This document shows, piece after piece, positions 1 through 8,423 of a DNA stretch of 32,537 bases (the first letter of the stretch is position 1; the number at the start of each line of letters is the position of its first letter). The stretch is from the NCBI GenBank assembly GCA_000993275.1, contig LBVV01000011.1, positions 1 to 32,537 on the forward strand, in the 5' to 3' direction. The notes beneath the pieces were generated by a model. It did not search any database. It was not told the origin of the DNA and saw only the letters and a list, made by a program, of their open reading frames with translations. The DNA is from a candidate division CPR2 bacterium GW2011_GWC2_39_10. Lineage in GTDB: Bacteria; Patescibacteriota; CPR2. Both the position numbers and the translations under genes were made by a program.

Positions 1-98
1 TTGCGAGTGAAACGAAGCAATCTCCTCTGCTTGAAACAAGATTGCCGCACTCTCCGGCGGCTGCCGGATCGTTCGCAATGACGATTGTGAGCAGTTAC
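1..98. repeat. 98-bp repeat, left copy; perfect inverted match to 4638-4735
   Basis: 1-98 (ttgcgagtgaaacgaagcaatctcc...gattgtgagcagttac) equals the reverse complement of 4638-4735. Ends resemble TTGCGA / TCGCAATGAC inverted termini. Confidence 0.95.
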
Positions 99-109
99 TC
101 CCGTTTGTC

Positions 110-138
110 TTGTTTTTCTTAACTATTTGTGTTATAAT
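110..138 (+). promoter_or_regulatory. Sigma70-type promoter for the gene at 185
   Basis: TTGTTT (110-115), 17-nt spacer, TATAAT (133-138). Confidence 0.5.
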
Positions 139-184
139 ATTTAATCAAGCTATGGATCTGGAATGAAATTTAACAACAGAAGGA

Positions 185-1141
185 GTGGTGAAGGTGAAAG
201 CGACAATTATTGGATACAAGGGCGGCTACTTAAACGGCATGGAAATTTCCGATGATTTGTCAAAAATCTTTGTTGCTCAAAAGTTAATTGACGGTAAAAA
301 ACAAATCCAGCAAACAGGCATAGATCTTAGAGTAAAAGCAATTACCAAAACTTGGAGCCAAATAGACATCCGTCCGCCGGAAATTCCTTTTAACAAAGAG
401 GGCTGGGTTTTTCTACCGGCGGGATCTTATTGGTTTGAATTTCATGAACAATTAAAGAATCCGGATTACGTGTTAGAACTACATCCCAGAAGTACCTTAA
501 TGAGAGCAGGTTTAACTGTGGCAATTGGTACAGGAAAACTTATATTGGCTGATGATATTTTTCGGGGTGCTGGTATCAGGGTTTTAAACCCATATGGTTT
601 TTGGTTGGAACAAGAATCGCGTGTTTCTCAGGCCTTGTTAAGATCAGAATCAAGGGTATTTTTTACACCTCATAACCTGATCGGCATTTCAAGGCCCCTT
701 ACGGTAGACAAGATATTTGTTTATAAAAAACCAGGGCGGTTGGGGGTTAATAAATACGATTGCGATATCGATGTAGTGTCGGAAATCGAGGATTCGATTG
801 TTTTAAATCCTGGCGAATGCTGTTTTTTAAGGTTTAAAGAAACCATTGCCGTTGGTAGAGACGAAGTCGTGGTAACATGCAATGATTTTATCAGGCATTC
901 TCTTTATGCCATGGGGGCAATTGCCGATCCGGGATATATGGGGAAGCTTCATGCCAACATTCAGCACGCTTCAATTTCCTTTCCGAATTCTTATAGGATC
1001 TCAATAGGTGATAAAATATTGCGTCTTAAGAAGTTCAGGATTACACCCGTACCTAAAGAAAAGCTTTACAACGGATCCTACAAAGGACTTGGTTTAGAAA
1101 AAGGTGCCAAAACAGGTGACGAAGTGGAATGGGATCTATAA
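185..1141 (+). CDS. dCTP deaminase/dUTPase-superfamily protein, apparently two-domain
   Basis: Motifs ELHPRSTLMRAGLTV, IADPGYMGKL and YNGSYKG resemble the conserved motifs of the dCTP deaminase/dUTPase fold. Confidence 0.65.
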   Translation: MVKVKATIIGYKGGYLNGMEISDDLSKIFVAQKLIDGKKQIQQTGIDLRVKAITKTWSQIDIRPPEIPFNKEGWVFLPAGSYWFEFHEQLKNPDYVLELHPRSTLMRAGLTVAIGTGKLILADDIFRGAGIRVLNPYGFWLEQESRVSQALLRSESRVFFTPHNLIGISRPLTVDKIFVYKKPGRLGVNKYDCDIDVVSEIEDSIVLNPGECCFLRFKETIAVGRDEVVVTCNDFIRHSLYAMGAIADPGYMGKLHANIQHASISFPNSYRISIGDKILRLKKFRITPVPKEKLYNGSYKGLGLEKGAKTGDEVEWDL

Positions 1142-1152
1142 AGAATGATGCC

Positions 1153-1188
1153 AAACGGGCAATGAATTGTTTTTCATTGCCCGTTTTT
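1153..1188 (+). terminator. Rho-independent terminator
   Basis: 14-bp stem AAACGGGCAATGAA / TTCATTGCCCGTTT followed by a T-run. Confidence 0.85.
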
Positions 1189-1212
1189 ATTATTTCAGTA
1201 TATAATCTGTCT

Positions 1213-1722
1213 ATGTTTAAAAATTTTTTCAAATTAGTGAATGAGGAAGATATTAGCAATCCCGAAATTGCTAATAATAGAATTAAAATAACGCTTGGGA
1301 CTAGCTTTGTTATGGTCGTAATAACTGCAATTTCTCTTTATTTAAATTATAAAGAGGCTTCCAATGATCCCTTTGCTATATTTATAATTTACAATATTAT
1401 GGGCGATCCCATGAAAATGGTTTTCTATTTAGCGTTGATGGTTTTTATTCTTTACTTTATAAAGTACTTGAAGATTATGGGAAAGTTAAGCAACAACTCT
1501 GAAAATGTAATCACTAAGTTGACAAAATACATTGGAAATAAAAAATTTGGTGGGATAAGAGGCGTGAAATACGGAGAAATCTTAAATGCCCCAAAAGTTA
1601 CTGAAAATTTAAACCAAAAACCCGCTTGGTTCAGGGCATTAAATTATTTTGTTACGATTGCAATTTTTACGTTCTTTTTATTGCTTGTAATATTTTTTGT
1701 TTTTGCATTAGTTGTGCTTTAG
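1213..1722 (+). CDS. Hypothetical membrane protein
   Basis: ORF track starts at 1129, but that overlaps the terminator. ATG 1213 lies 6 nt after TATAAT (1201-1206). Three predicted hydrophobic segments. Confidence 0.6.
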   Translation: MFKNFFKLVNEEDISNPEIANNRIKITLGTSFVMVVITAISLYLNYKEASNDPFAIFIIYNIMGDPMKMVFYLALMVFILYFIKYLKIMGKLSNNSENVITKLTKYIGNKKFGGIRGVKYGEILNAPKVTENLNQKPAWFRALNYFVTIAIFTFFLLLVIFFVFALVVL

Positions 1723-1822
1723 TTAAATTATATTCTATTCCTATCATCTTTTATCATTCAAGATGCAATCGGGTATCTAGAGATTTCGGGAAGATTTAAG
1801 CATAAGATTTAAGAATAATTAA

Positions 1823-1851
1823 TTGACGCCTAATCACTCCCATGGTATTAT
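1823..1851 (+). promoter_or_regulatory. Sigma70-type promoter for the decarboxylase/aminotransferase operon
   Basis: TTGACG (1823-1828), 17-nt spacer, TATTAT (1846-1851). Confidence 0.65.
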
Positions 1852-1968
1852 ATTTCAACTGTAATGGTAACGTCCTTTAACTTAAGGGTAGGTGATATAT
1901 TTATGTAGCAAACGTTTTTTTTCATTGCAACAGTATTGTCCATCCGCAAACCTTAGGAGGTGCTATGC

Positions 1969-3258
1969 ATGCCAATGTCAAAGGATTTTGAGGATCGATT
2001 ATTCCCGATCCTTCAAAACATGGTTGAGCAACCAGGATTTGAAACACCATTTCACATTTACGACGAGGTCGGAATACGCAAAACCTGTCAACAGTTGAAG
2101 CGCAATTTTGCTAACGTCCACGGGTTTCAAGAGTTTTTTGCAGTCAAGGCCAACCCAAATCCCGCCATACTTAAGATAATGATGGATGAAGGTTTTGGTT
2201 TCGACTGCAGTTCTGTCCCCGAACTGTATTTGGCAACTCAGGTTGGTGCAAAAGGTAAACAAATCATGTTTACTTCAAACAACACTTCGATTTCGGAGCT
2301 TCTCGTAGCCCAGAAATACAACTGCATCATCAACTACGATGACATCAGTATGATCAAAAAGGGAGGGCTAAGAGACCTTTTCTGTTGCCGCTATAACCCG
2401 GGACCGCGTCGTGATGGCAATGAGATCATCGGCAAGCCGGAAGAATCAAAATACGGTATTCCGCATAAGGATATCGTGTTGGCATACCAGCTGGCTCATT
2501 TTGAAGGCGCAAAACGCTTTGGACTGCATACAATGATATGCTCTAACATGCGCTCTAGGGGCTACCTTGAAGAGACAGTAGAGATGCTTCTAGGATTGAT
2601 CGAGGAGATTTCCGGCGCCACAGGCGGCATACTGTTTGAGTTCATAAACATGGGCGGAGGGCTTGGAATTCCTTATAGACCAGGAGAATCTTACCTAATG
2701 ATCCCCCAGATGGCCAAGAAGATCGAGGCGCTACTTGCAAACTTTAAATCTCGGAATGGTTACACACCAAAGCTTTTTATGGAAAGCGGCAGATACATGA
2801 CTGGACCACATGGCGTCTTAGTGACTACGGTAATAAACCGCATGTCTAAATATCGCCAATATATCGGCATCGATGCCAGCATGTCAGCACTGATGCGGCC
2901 TGCTATTTACGGCGCCTATCATCATATAACTGTTCCCGGCAAATGCATCCTAACAGACATTGAGAAGGAAAAGGTGGATGTAGTCGGCTCTCTCTGCGAG
3001 AACAACGATAAGTTTGCCATCCAACGAGAGTTACCGGTTACTGAAATTGGCGATCTTCTTGTCATCCACGATACGGGCGCTCACGGATATGCAATGGGAT
3101 TTAACTACAACGGTCGACTAAGACCTAAGGAGTTGCTGCTACGAGAAGACGGAAGTGTCGAATTAATCCGACGAAACGAAAGGATAGACGATTACCTCGC
3201 AACACTAAATTTCACGCGGCAGATATTTACACCGAAAAAAATGGAGGCGATAACATAG
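1969..3258 (+). CDS. lysA: Diaminopimelate decarboxylase-like fold-III PLP enzyme
   Basis: FFAVKANPNPAIL (PLP lysine region), NMGGGLGIPYRP, MESGRYMTGP, GSLCENNDKFA, DTGAHGYAMGFNYNGRLRP. AGGAGG at 1955-1960 places the start at ATG 1969, not the track's 1960. Confidence 0.8.
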   Translation: MPMSKDFEDRLFPILQNMVEQPGFETPFHIYDEVGIRKTCQQLKRNFANVHGFQEFFAVKANPNPAILKIMMDEGFGFDCSSVPELYLATQVGAKGKQIMFTSNNTSISELLVAQKYNCIINYDDISMIKKGGLRDLFCCRYNPGPRRDGNEIIGKPEESKYGIPHKDIVLAYQLAHFEGAKRFGLHTMICSNMRSRGYLEETVEMLLGLIEEISGATGGILFEFINMGGGLGIPYRPGESYLMIPQMAKKIEALLANFKSRNGYTPKLFMESGRYMTGPHGVLVTTVINRMSKYRQYIGIDASMSALMRPAIYGAYHHITVPGKCILTDIEKEKVDVVGSLCENNDKFAIQRELPVTEIGDLLVIHDTGAHGYAMGFNYNGRLRPKELLLREDGSVELIRRNERIDDYLATLNFTRQIFTPKKMEAIT

Positions 3259-3278
3259 ATTAATAACCGCAATCAACC

Positions 3279-4514
3279 ATGATAAATAAATCAGATAAAG
3301 AAACGAGGTGCATTCGTTTGAAAGTTCAAACAGATTTACGAAGCAGGTTGCCAAAAGGGGGAGTCAATCTATTTCAAGGCATTAAGGCAAAAAAAGCTGA
3401 AGCAGAAGCAAGAGGTATTTTGGTCGTTAACTTATCAATCGGTCAACCAAAAGGGCCGGCTTTAATGACAGCCAGGGTGGCAGCGTCCCAAGCAGTAATG
3501 AGTGGCGATGAGTCGATGCATGAATATCAAGACAATGGAAGTCCCGGCGTCTCAGACTTCGCTCTCAAATTTGTAATGAAGCAGGTTGAAACTGCGTTTG
3601 TCTCCAAGACAATTGATTTTGTACCAACGCCCGGCACAAAACCTATGCTCGGTCTAATTCCTCAGGCATGCGGGGCAATTGATGGCAAAAAAATCACGGT
3701 AGCCACAACTACCAGTCCCGGATACCCGACCCCAAAGGACCAATGCCTTTATCAGGGAATCGAGCATTACGCATTGCCCACAAATAGCGCTAACAAATTC
3801 CTCTTTAGTCCGAAGGATATCCGCCCGGGAACCGATTTATTGATGATAAATTATCCACACAATCCAAGCGGACAGGTTGCCTCGCAAAAATGGCTAAGGG
3901 AGGTTTGTCGGTATTGCGCCGAAAACGGTATCCGCATTTTTAATGACGCGGCGTACATCGGATTGTCTCATACCAAAGACAGCTGTGCGCTTATTGAAGT
4001 GGCACAAGAATTCAACAACCTTTCCTATTCCGAAGCATTCTCCGCCTCCAAGATCGGTAATTTCACCGGCTGGAGAATAGGCGCAATCGCCGGTTCTTGG
4101 GATTTCATCCAAGATATCAAAACCATAAAGGGCAACACCGATAGCGGTTTTGCCGCTTTTGCTGCAGCTGGCATTTTAAATGCGCTGCAAATCGAGAGAG
4201 GTACGATCCAACATCTTCGCGAAAGCTATGCCAATCGGCTAAAACTGCTCATAGAAATTCTTACTGGGCATGAAATGAGATTGGCAGTTGAGCCAAAAGC
4301 TGGTTTCTTCGCCCTTTTCGAAGTGCCCAAAATGGCCTTTGGTCTGAGTATAAGAGACGCTGAAGAGTTCAATTTATTGATGATCGAAAAGACCGGCATC
4401 GTAGGCGTTCATTTTCACCCGTATATACGATACGCTGTGGTTGAAAACATCGACAACATGAATACAATCAAAGCTATAGCAAGCGGCTTTAAAATGGCTA
4501 ACGTTTCATACTAG
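3279..4514 (+). CDS. Class I/II PLP aminotransferase (fold type I)
   Basis: SIGQPKG, NYPHNPSGQV, NDAAYIGLS, SASKIGNFTGWRIG (Schiff-base lysine). Exact start uncertain; an in-frame TTG preceded by GAGGTG lies at about 3318. Confidence 0.85.
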   Translation: MINKSDKETRCIRLKVQTDLRSRLPKGGVNLFQGIKAKKAEAEARGILVVNLSIGQPKGPALMTARVAASQAVMSGDESMHEYQDNGSPGVSDFALKFVMKQVETAFVSKTIDFVPTPGTKPMLGLIPQACGAIDGKKITVATTTSPGYPTPKDQCLYQGIEHYALPTNSANKFLFSPKDIRPGTDLLMINYPHNPSGQVASQKWLREVCRYCAENGIRIFNDAAYIGLSHTKDSCALIEVAQEFNNLSYSEAFSASKIGNFTGWRIGAIAGSWDFIQDIKTIKGNTDSGFAAFAAAGILNALQIERGTIQHLRESYANRLKLLIEILTGHEMRLAVEPKAGFFALFEVPKMAFGLSIRDAEEFNLLMIEKTGIVGVHFHPYIRYAVVENIDNMNTIKAIASGFKMANVSY

Positions 4515-4557
4515 GCACTACGCCTGAAACATAGACATTTTAGACCCCAACAAACTG

Positions 4558-4588
4558 CCTAGTGGCGACAATTAACGTTGCCACTAGG
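4558..4588. other. Hairpin downstream of the aminotransferase
   Basis: CCTAGTGGCGAC / GTTGCCACTAGG, 12-bp stem with one mismatch, no immediate T-run. Confidence 0.6.
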
Positions 4589-4637
4589 TTCCTCCCAAGA
4601 AAATCAAAAATTGGTTTTTTTAGGAGGAAAAATGACC

Positions 4638-4735
4638 GTAACTGCTCACAATCGTCATTGCGAACGATCCGGCAGCCGCCGGAGAGTGCGGCAATCTTGT
4701 TTCAAGCAGAGGAGATTGCTTCGTTTCACTCGCAA
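4638..4735. repeat. 98-bp repeat, right copy (inverted relative to 1-98)
   Basis: Perfect reverse complement of 1-98. Confidence 0.95.
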
Positions 4736-4777
4736 ACTTATAATATTGGAGTCATTTTTATTTTATATGAATTTTAG

Positions 4778-4827
4778 CTAGACAGTAAAAAGGCCTTAAT
4801 TTAATTAATTAAGGCCTGACAGTCTAG
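4778..4827. terminator. 50-nt palindrome, possible bidirectional terminator
   Basis: CTAGAC..AGGCCTTAATT/AATTAAGGCCT..GTCTAG nested inverted repeats, with an A-run on the left arm. Confidence 0.6.
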
Positions 4828-4833
4828 TCGAAA

Positions 4834-5175
4834 CTATTTTTTTCTCTCAAATGTCTTTATCCCGTTTTCCCCGTGTTTTTCGTCATCGTCACTTATTATT
4901 TTTTCCCTACTTTGGGAGGCTTCAAACGGAACAAATGGAGATGACATAATTACATCATCGTTTTTAAGTAAATAAACTCTTTTTTCCGTCATTCTGTCGG
5001 GATAACCCAACATAACAAAGTATGTTTCTTGTTCAACGACAAAATGAATGTGACTGTCGCCTACATATAACTTTTGCCCCATTTTTGTGAGTTGCAGCTT
5101 TGTTAGCGGCCAATCTATTTCGCCGTGGTCGATCTCTGCTCCTTTAACACGCAAAGCATACGTTATTTTGTCCAT
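4834..5175 (-). CDS. Hypothetical protein
   Basis: 113-aa ORF with GGGGGT SD-like sequence upstream; ends at the palindromic terminator. Confidence 0.65.
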   Translation of the reverse strand: MDKITYALRVKGAEIDHGEIDWPLTKLQLTKMGQKLYVGDSHIHFVVEQETYFVMLGYPDRMTEKRVYLLKNDDVIMSSPFVPFEASQSREKIISDDDEKHGENGIKTFERKK

Positions 5176-5327
5176 GACTACCCCCTTGTTAAAGAACTTT
5201 CCAAACCGATTATTACATTAAAGCGAAAAAATATAAAAAAGCATTGTAAAGAAACACCAAAGATATATTTCCCCCCGTTTATTGCTCTCGGTATAAACAT
5301 GCCTTCCCGCTAAGCCATGATATATAT

Positions 5328-5359
5328 TGTTCGACTCCTCTAAAGAGGGTGGAGAACTT
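5328..5359. repeat. Short intergenic repeat, copy A (TGTTCGACTCCTC..GGTGGAGAACTT)
   Basis: Similar to 15128-15180. Confidence 0.6.
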
Positions 5360-5536
5360 GAAACTCTGATAATTCTCGATTACGTTTCACTTCGCTCGTC
5401 ATGCGACCCGTATGGGAAGGGTAATTGCGATCATTTTATGCAAAGTGTGAAATGCGTGTTTAAGATAATGTTTGGCTAAATGCCTAAAGAAATTGCTGTT
5501 TAAGCGAATAAAATAAGGTAAAGAAAAGGAGGTTTT

Positions 5537-5791
5537 ATGTGTCCGTTTTGCCCGCATAGTTATGAATTAGGTTTTGGATCGCAGGTTTTTTGGGTAGGAG
5601 CCGTACTAAGCATTCTTTTTTGGATGGCGATTATATATTTTATTTATTGGCTTATAAAGCAAGTCGGTTGGTTGGAAAAACCCGAAGAAAAGGGAAAAAG
5701 CAACGCCTTAAGGATTCTTGACGAGCGTTTTGCCAAAGGGGAGATCGATAAACAGGAATATGAGGAAAGAAAAAAAGAACTACAAAAATGA
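5537..5791 (+). CDS. SHOCT-domain-like small membrane protein
   Basis: One TM segment followed by ALRILDERFAKGEIDKQEYEERKKEL, typical of SHOCT; GGAGG SD. Confidence 0.8.
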   Translation: MCPFCPHSYELGFGSQVFWVGAVLSILFWMAIIYFIYWLIKQVGWLEKPEEKGKSNALRILDERFAKGEIDKQEYEERKKELQK

Positions 5792-5850
5792 TTGATAGCA
5801 ACAACCAAGCGGGTAAGGACTTAAATGATTCATCTTTATTAAATCAAAAC

Positions 5851-5888
5851 CTTAACATTTTTGAGACGACCGTCTCATAAGTGTTAAG
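5851..5888. other. 38-nt near-perfect palindrome
   Basis: CTTAACATTTTTGAGACG-AC-CGTCTCATAAGTGTTAAG. Confidence 0.8.
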
Positions 5889-6028
5889 TATGAGTTTTGA
5901 AAAGGTGAAGATAAAATTAAAGATTTTGATGAAATTGATGGCTAGATCAACCTAAAAATCAGCACTAAGCGTCAATAAACAAAGCAAAATCTTCTTATTT
6001 GGAGACGCTACTTCTATTAAGTGCTTGC

Positions 6029-6661
6029 TTAATTTTCGGAGTTCTCAGCTTCGGTTTCTCGACCCTTGCCCAACACAAGCTTAAAGAAAGCCGTTAAAAA
6101 ACGGAGGATTTTATCCAAAGATCCTTCCTTGCCCTCTTTTTCTGCCATTTCTTGAATTTCCTCTTTGTTTCCGGCAATAAGGAGCTGCATTAATTCTTTG
6201 TTTTGCAAAGCTTGGACTTCGAAAAATAGCGAAAAAGCCTCAACCATTTCCTGTTTTAACTCGTTATTTAGAGAATTAATTTGTTCAACCAAACTTTCCG
6301 GTAAAATTTTACTTAAAATTTCCTCAACTTGTTCGGGGGTAAGCTTTTCAATTTGCTCTACCCGTCCCACTTGTTCTTCTTCTTTTTTTTGACCTAAGGA
6401 TTCTCGTAATTGATCAATTTCTGATTGATCTTCGGGGCTTATGTTTGACCTCTCCATCTTAGAATTTGGGGCATAAGACTCTTCTCTTTCCTCTGTGACA
6501 TTGTCTGATTTTTCCTCGGTCTTTTCCCCGGCTAAGACTTCTTCCTGTTTTAAATTCTCAACTTTAGTCTCTACCAAGTCCTTTAAAGATTCGGGTTGTT
6601 GGACTTGAGGAAAAGAAGATTCCGGGCTCTCGCCGCCAAAAGAAATATTTTCACCCATCAA
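6029..6661 (-). CDS. Hypothetical Glu-rich, coiled-coil-like protein
   Basis: 210-aa ORF, strongly acidic; SD AAAGGAGT before ATG. Confidence 0.65.
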   Translation of the reverse strand: MMGENISFGGESPESSFPQVQQPESLKDLVETKVENLKQEEVLAGEKTEEKSDNVTEEREESYAPNSKMERSNISPEDQSEIDQLRESLGQKKEEEQVGRVEQIEKLTPEQVEEILSKILPESLVEQINSLNNELKQEMVEAFSLFFEVQALQNKELMQLLIAGNKEEIQEMAEKEGKEGSLDKILRFLTAFFKLVLGKGRETEAENSEN

Positions 6662-6710
6662 AGACTCCTTTATTAAAATTCGCTTAGTGAAATTATAATA
6701 GCATAATTAA

Positions 6711-6871
6711 CTGAACTTACGCAAACCTACCACACCTCCCAAACCACCCCAAGTGGCTAAAATCCCTTTTTCTTCTGTCTGCGTATCTACAAATACGCTT
6801 CCAGTAGAGAAAAGAGATTTTATCTCACTTGTTTTCGGTTTGGATAGATGCGCTATTTTGCGTAAGTCCAG
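6711..6871. mobile_element. MITE-like foldback element, copy 1 (161 bp)
   Basis: Termini CTGAACTTACGCAAA / TTTTGCGTAAGTCCAG; same length and about 90% identical by eye to 8186-8346. Confidence 0.85.
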
Positions 6872-6957
6872 TAAAAGAAAAAAAACATGCCATTTCAATT
6901 TATTAATCCATGCTTTTGCACCGTGTAATTTTTAGATGACTTTAGTATTATTTGCAA

Positions 6958-7599
6958 ATGATAGAAATATCGATCCCAATTAACAAGCAGCAACTTAAGG
7001 GAAATTTAGTTGTACCGGAAGACGCTAAAGCGATAATTTTGTTTGCTCATGGCAGTGGAAGCAGCCGGTTTAGTCCTAGAAACCAATATGTTGCAACGGT
7101 GCTAAATAATGCCGGTTTGGCAACGCTTCTTTTTGACCTCTTAACTGAAAGCGAAGAGCAAGTTGATGAAATAACCGGGGTGCTTAGGTTTGATATTGAA
7201 TTATTAGCTTATCGGCTTATTAAGGCTACTCAGTGGGTACTAAAAACCCCCGAACTAAAAGATTTAAAGATCGGTTATTTTGGGGCCAGCACCGGCGCGG
7301 CTGCAACTTTAATTGCAGCCAATGCTAACCCGAAATGGGTCTATGCCATTGTCTCCAGGGGTGGCCGGCCAGACCTAGCCAAGGATGCACTGCCGAGAGT
7401 CATTACTCCAACTTTGCTCATAGTAGGGGATCTAGACACTGAGGTTATAGAATTAAACAGAGAGGCCATGAGTCATATGTCTCCTAAAACTGAAAAGTAT
7501 ATGGAGCTGGTGCCGGGAGCTACGCATCTTTTTGAAGAATCCGGAGCATTGGAAGAAGTAGCTTCTAAAGCCAAGGATTGGTTCCTGCAACATCTTTAA
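6958..7599 (+). CDS. Alpha/beta hydrolase (dienelactone-hydrolase-like)
   Basis: LFAHGSGSSRFSPRN, GYFGASTGAAATL (nucleophile elbow), LLIVGDLDTEV, GATHLFEE. ATG 6958 chosen over TTG 6952. Confidence 0.8.
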   Translation: MIEISIPINKQQLKGNLVVPEDAKAIILFAHGSGSSRFSPRNQYVATVLNNAGLATLLFDLLTESEEQVDEITGVLRFDIELLAYRLIKATQWVLKTPELKDLKIGYFGASTGAAATLIAANANPKWVYAIVSRGGRPDLAKDALPRVITPTLLIVGDLDTEVIELNREAMSHMSPKTEKYMELVPGATHLFEESGALEEVASKAKDWFLQHL

Positions 7600-7714
7600 A
7601 AAAACTTAATTTTGCATATCACTTTTTCGCTAAATTTAGAAAATGCCATAATCCAATTTATATTTGTTTCGATAAACTAAACTTGAAAATAAAATTTATG
7701 AAGGAGGTGAATTT

Positions 7715-8128
7715 ATGGACATAATTAGATGGAGTCCGCTAAGCGAGATTGACGAATTTTTTGAAGAGGCTTTTAGGCCGGCTTTGCCAAGGAAAATGGC
7801 ACCGGCAATGGATGTTTTAGAGACAGATAGCGATATTGTCGTTATAACCTCTGTTGCTGGAGTTAAGCCGGAAGACATCGATATTACAGTCGGCGACGAC
7901 TATGTTGAGGTTATGGGAGAAAGAAGAGAAAAAGAGGAGGAGAAAAAAGCAAACATTTATAGACGGGAAATTTCTTATGGATCTTTTTATCGCATGACAA
8001 AACTACCTAAAAAAGTTGATAGGGAAAAAGCCGACTCGGAATTTGAAAACGGTATCCTAACCGTAACTATGCCTAAATTAGAAGGAGCAAAGCCGGAGGT
8101 TAAAACAATCAAGCCAAGAGTAAAATAG
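7715..8128 (+). CDS. Small heat-shock protein, Hsp20/alpha-crystallin family
   Basis: APAMDVLETDSDIVVITSVAGVKPEDIDITV..GERREKEEEKKANIYRREISYGSFYR..FENGILTVTMPK; SD gaaggaggtg. Confidence 0.92.
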   Translation: MDIIRWSPLSEIDEFFEEAFRPALPRKMAPAMDVLETDSDIVVITSVAGVKPEDIDITVGDDYVEVMGERREKEEEKKANIYRREISYGSFYRMTKLPKKVDREKADSEFENGILTVTMPKLEGAKPEVKTIKPRVK

Positions 8129-8185
8129 TTTTCTAAAAAGGGTTAGACCCTTTTAGGTAAAGCGGTTGTTTTAAAAGGCGGTTTA

Positions 8186-8346
8186 CTGGACTTACGCAAA
8201 CCTACCACACCTCCCAAACCACCCCAAGTGGCTAAAATCCCTTTTTCTCCTGTCAGCGTATCTACGGATATGCTTCCAGTAGAGAAAAGAGATTTTATCT
8301 CACTTGGTTCTGGCTTGGATAGATGCGTTATTTTGCGTAAGTCCAG
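8186..8346. mobile_element. MITE-like foldback element, copy 2 (161 bp)
   Basis: Perfect CTGGACTTACGCAAA terminal inverted repeats; flanked by TTTA on both sides (8182-8185, 8347-8350). Confidence 0.88.
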
Positions 8347-8423
8347 TTTACTATTTTGCGCCTTGAAAAATAGCATTCCCTTTGTAGAAGTAGTACAGTA
8401 TTATTGATGCAGAAGGAGGGTTA

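Noticed and set aside
1129-1212. N-terminal extension of the 1129-1722 ORF
   Set aside because: Would translate through a strong terminator hairpin and overlap the upstream gene; ATG 1213 follows a good -10.
1053-1259. Antisense ORFs (e.g. 1053-1259, 1999-2262, 3894-4112, 10932-11336, 24385-24714, 26114-26485)
   Set aside because: Fully or largely opposite to confidently called coding genes, no SD or family similarity.
4562-4781. ORFs 4562-4777 and 4578-4781 as genes
   Set aside because: Mostly translate the 98-bp repeat; Arg-rich junk composition. Only the SD+ATG context is noted as a finding.
6707-6898. Minus-strand ORF (..EKGILATWGGLGGVVGLRKFS)
   Set aside because: Lies almost entirely within MITE copy 1. 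The similar peptide in copy 2 follows from element identity, and changes are better explained by hairpin structure.
8143-8376. Minus-strand ORF in MITE copy 2
   Set aside because: Same reasoning as for 6707-6898; no SD and spans both element ends.
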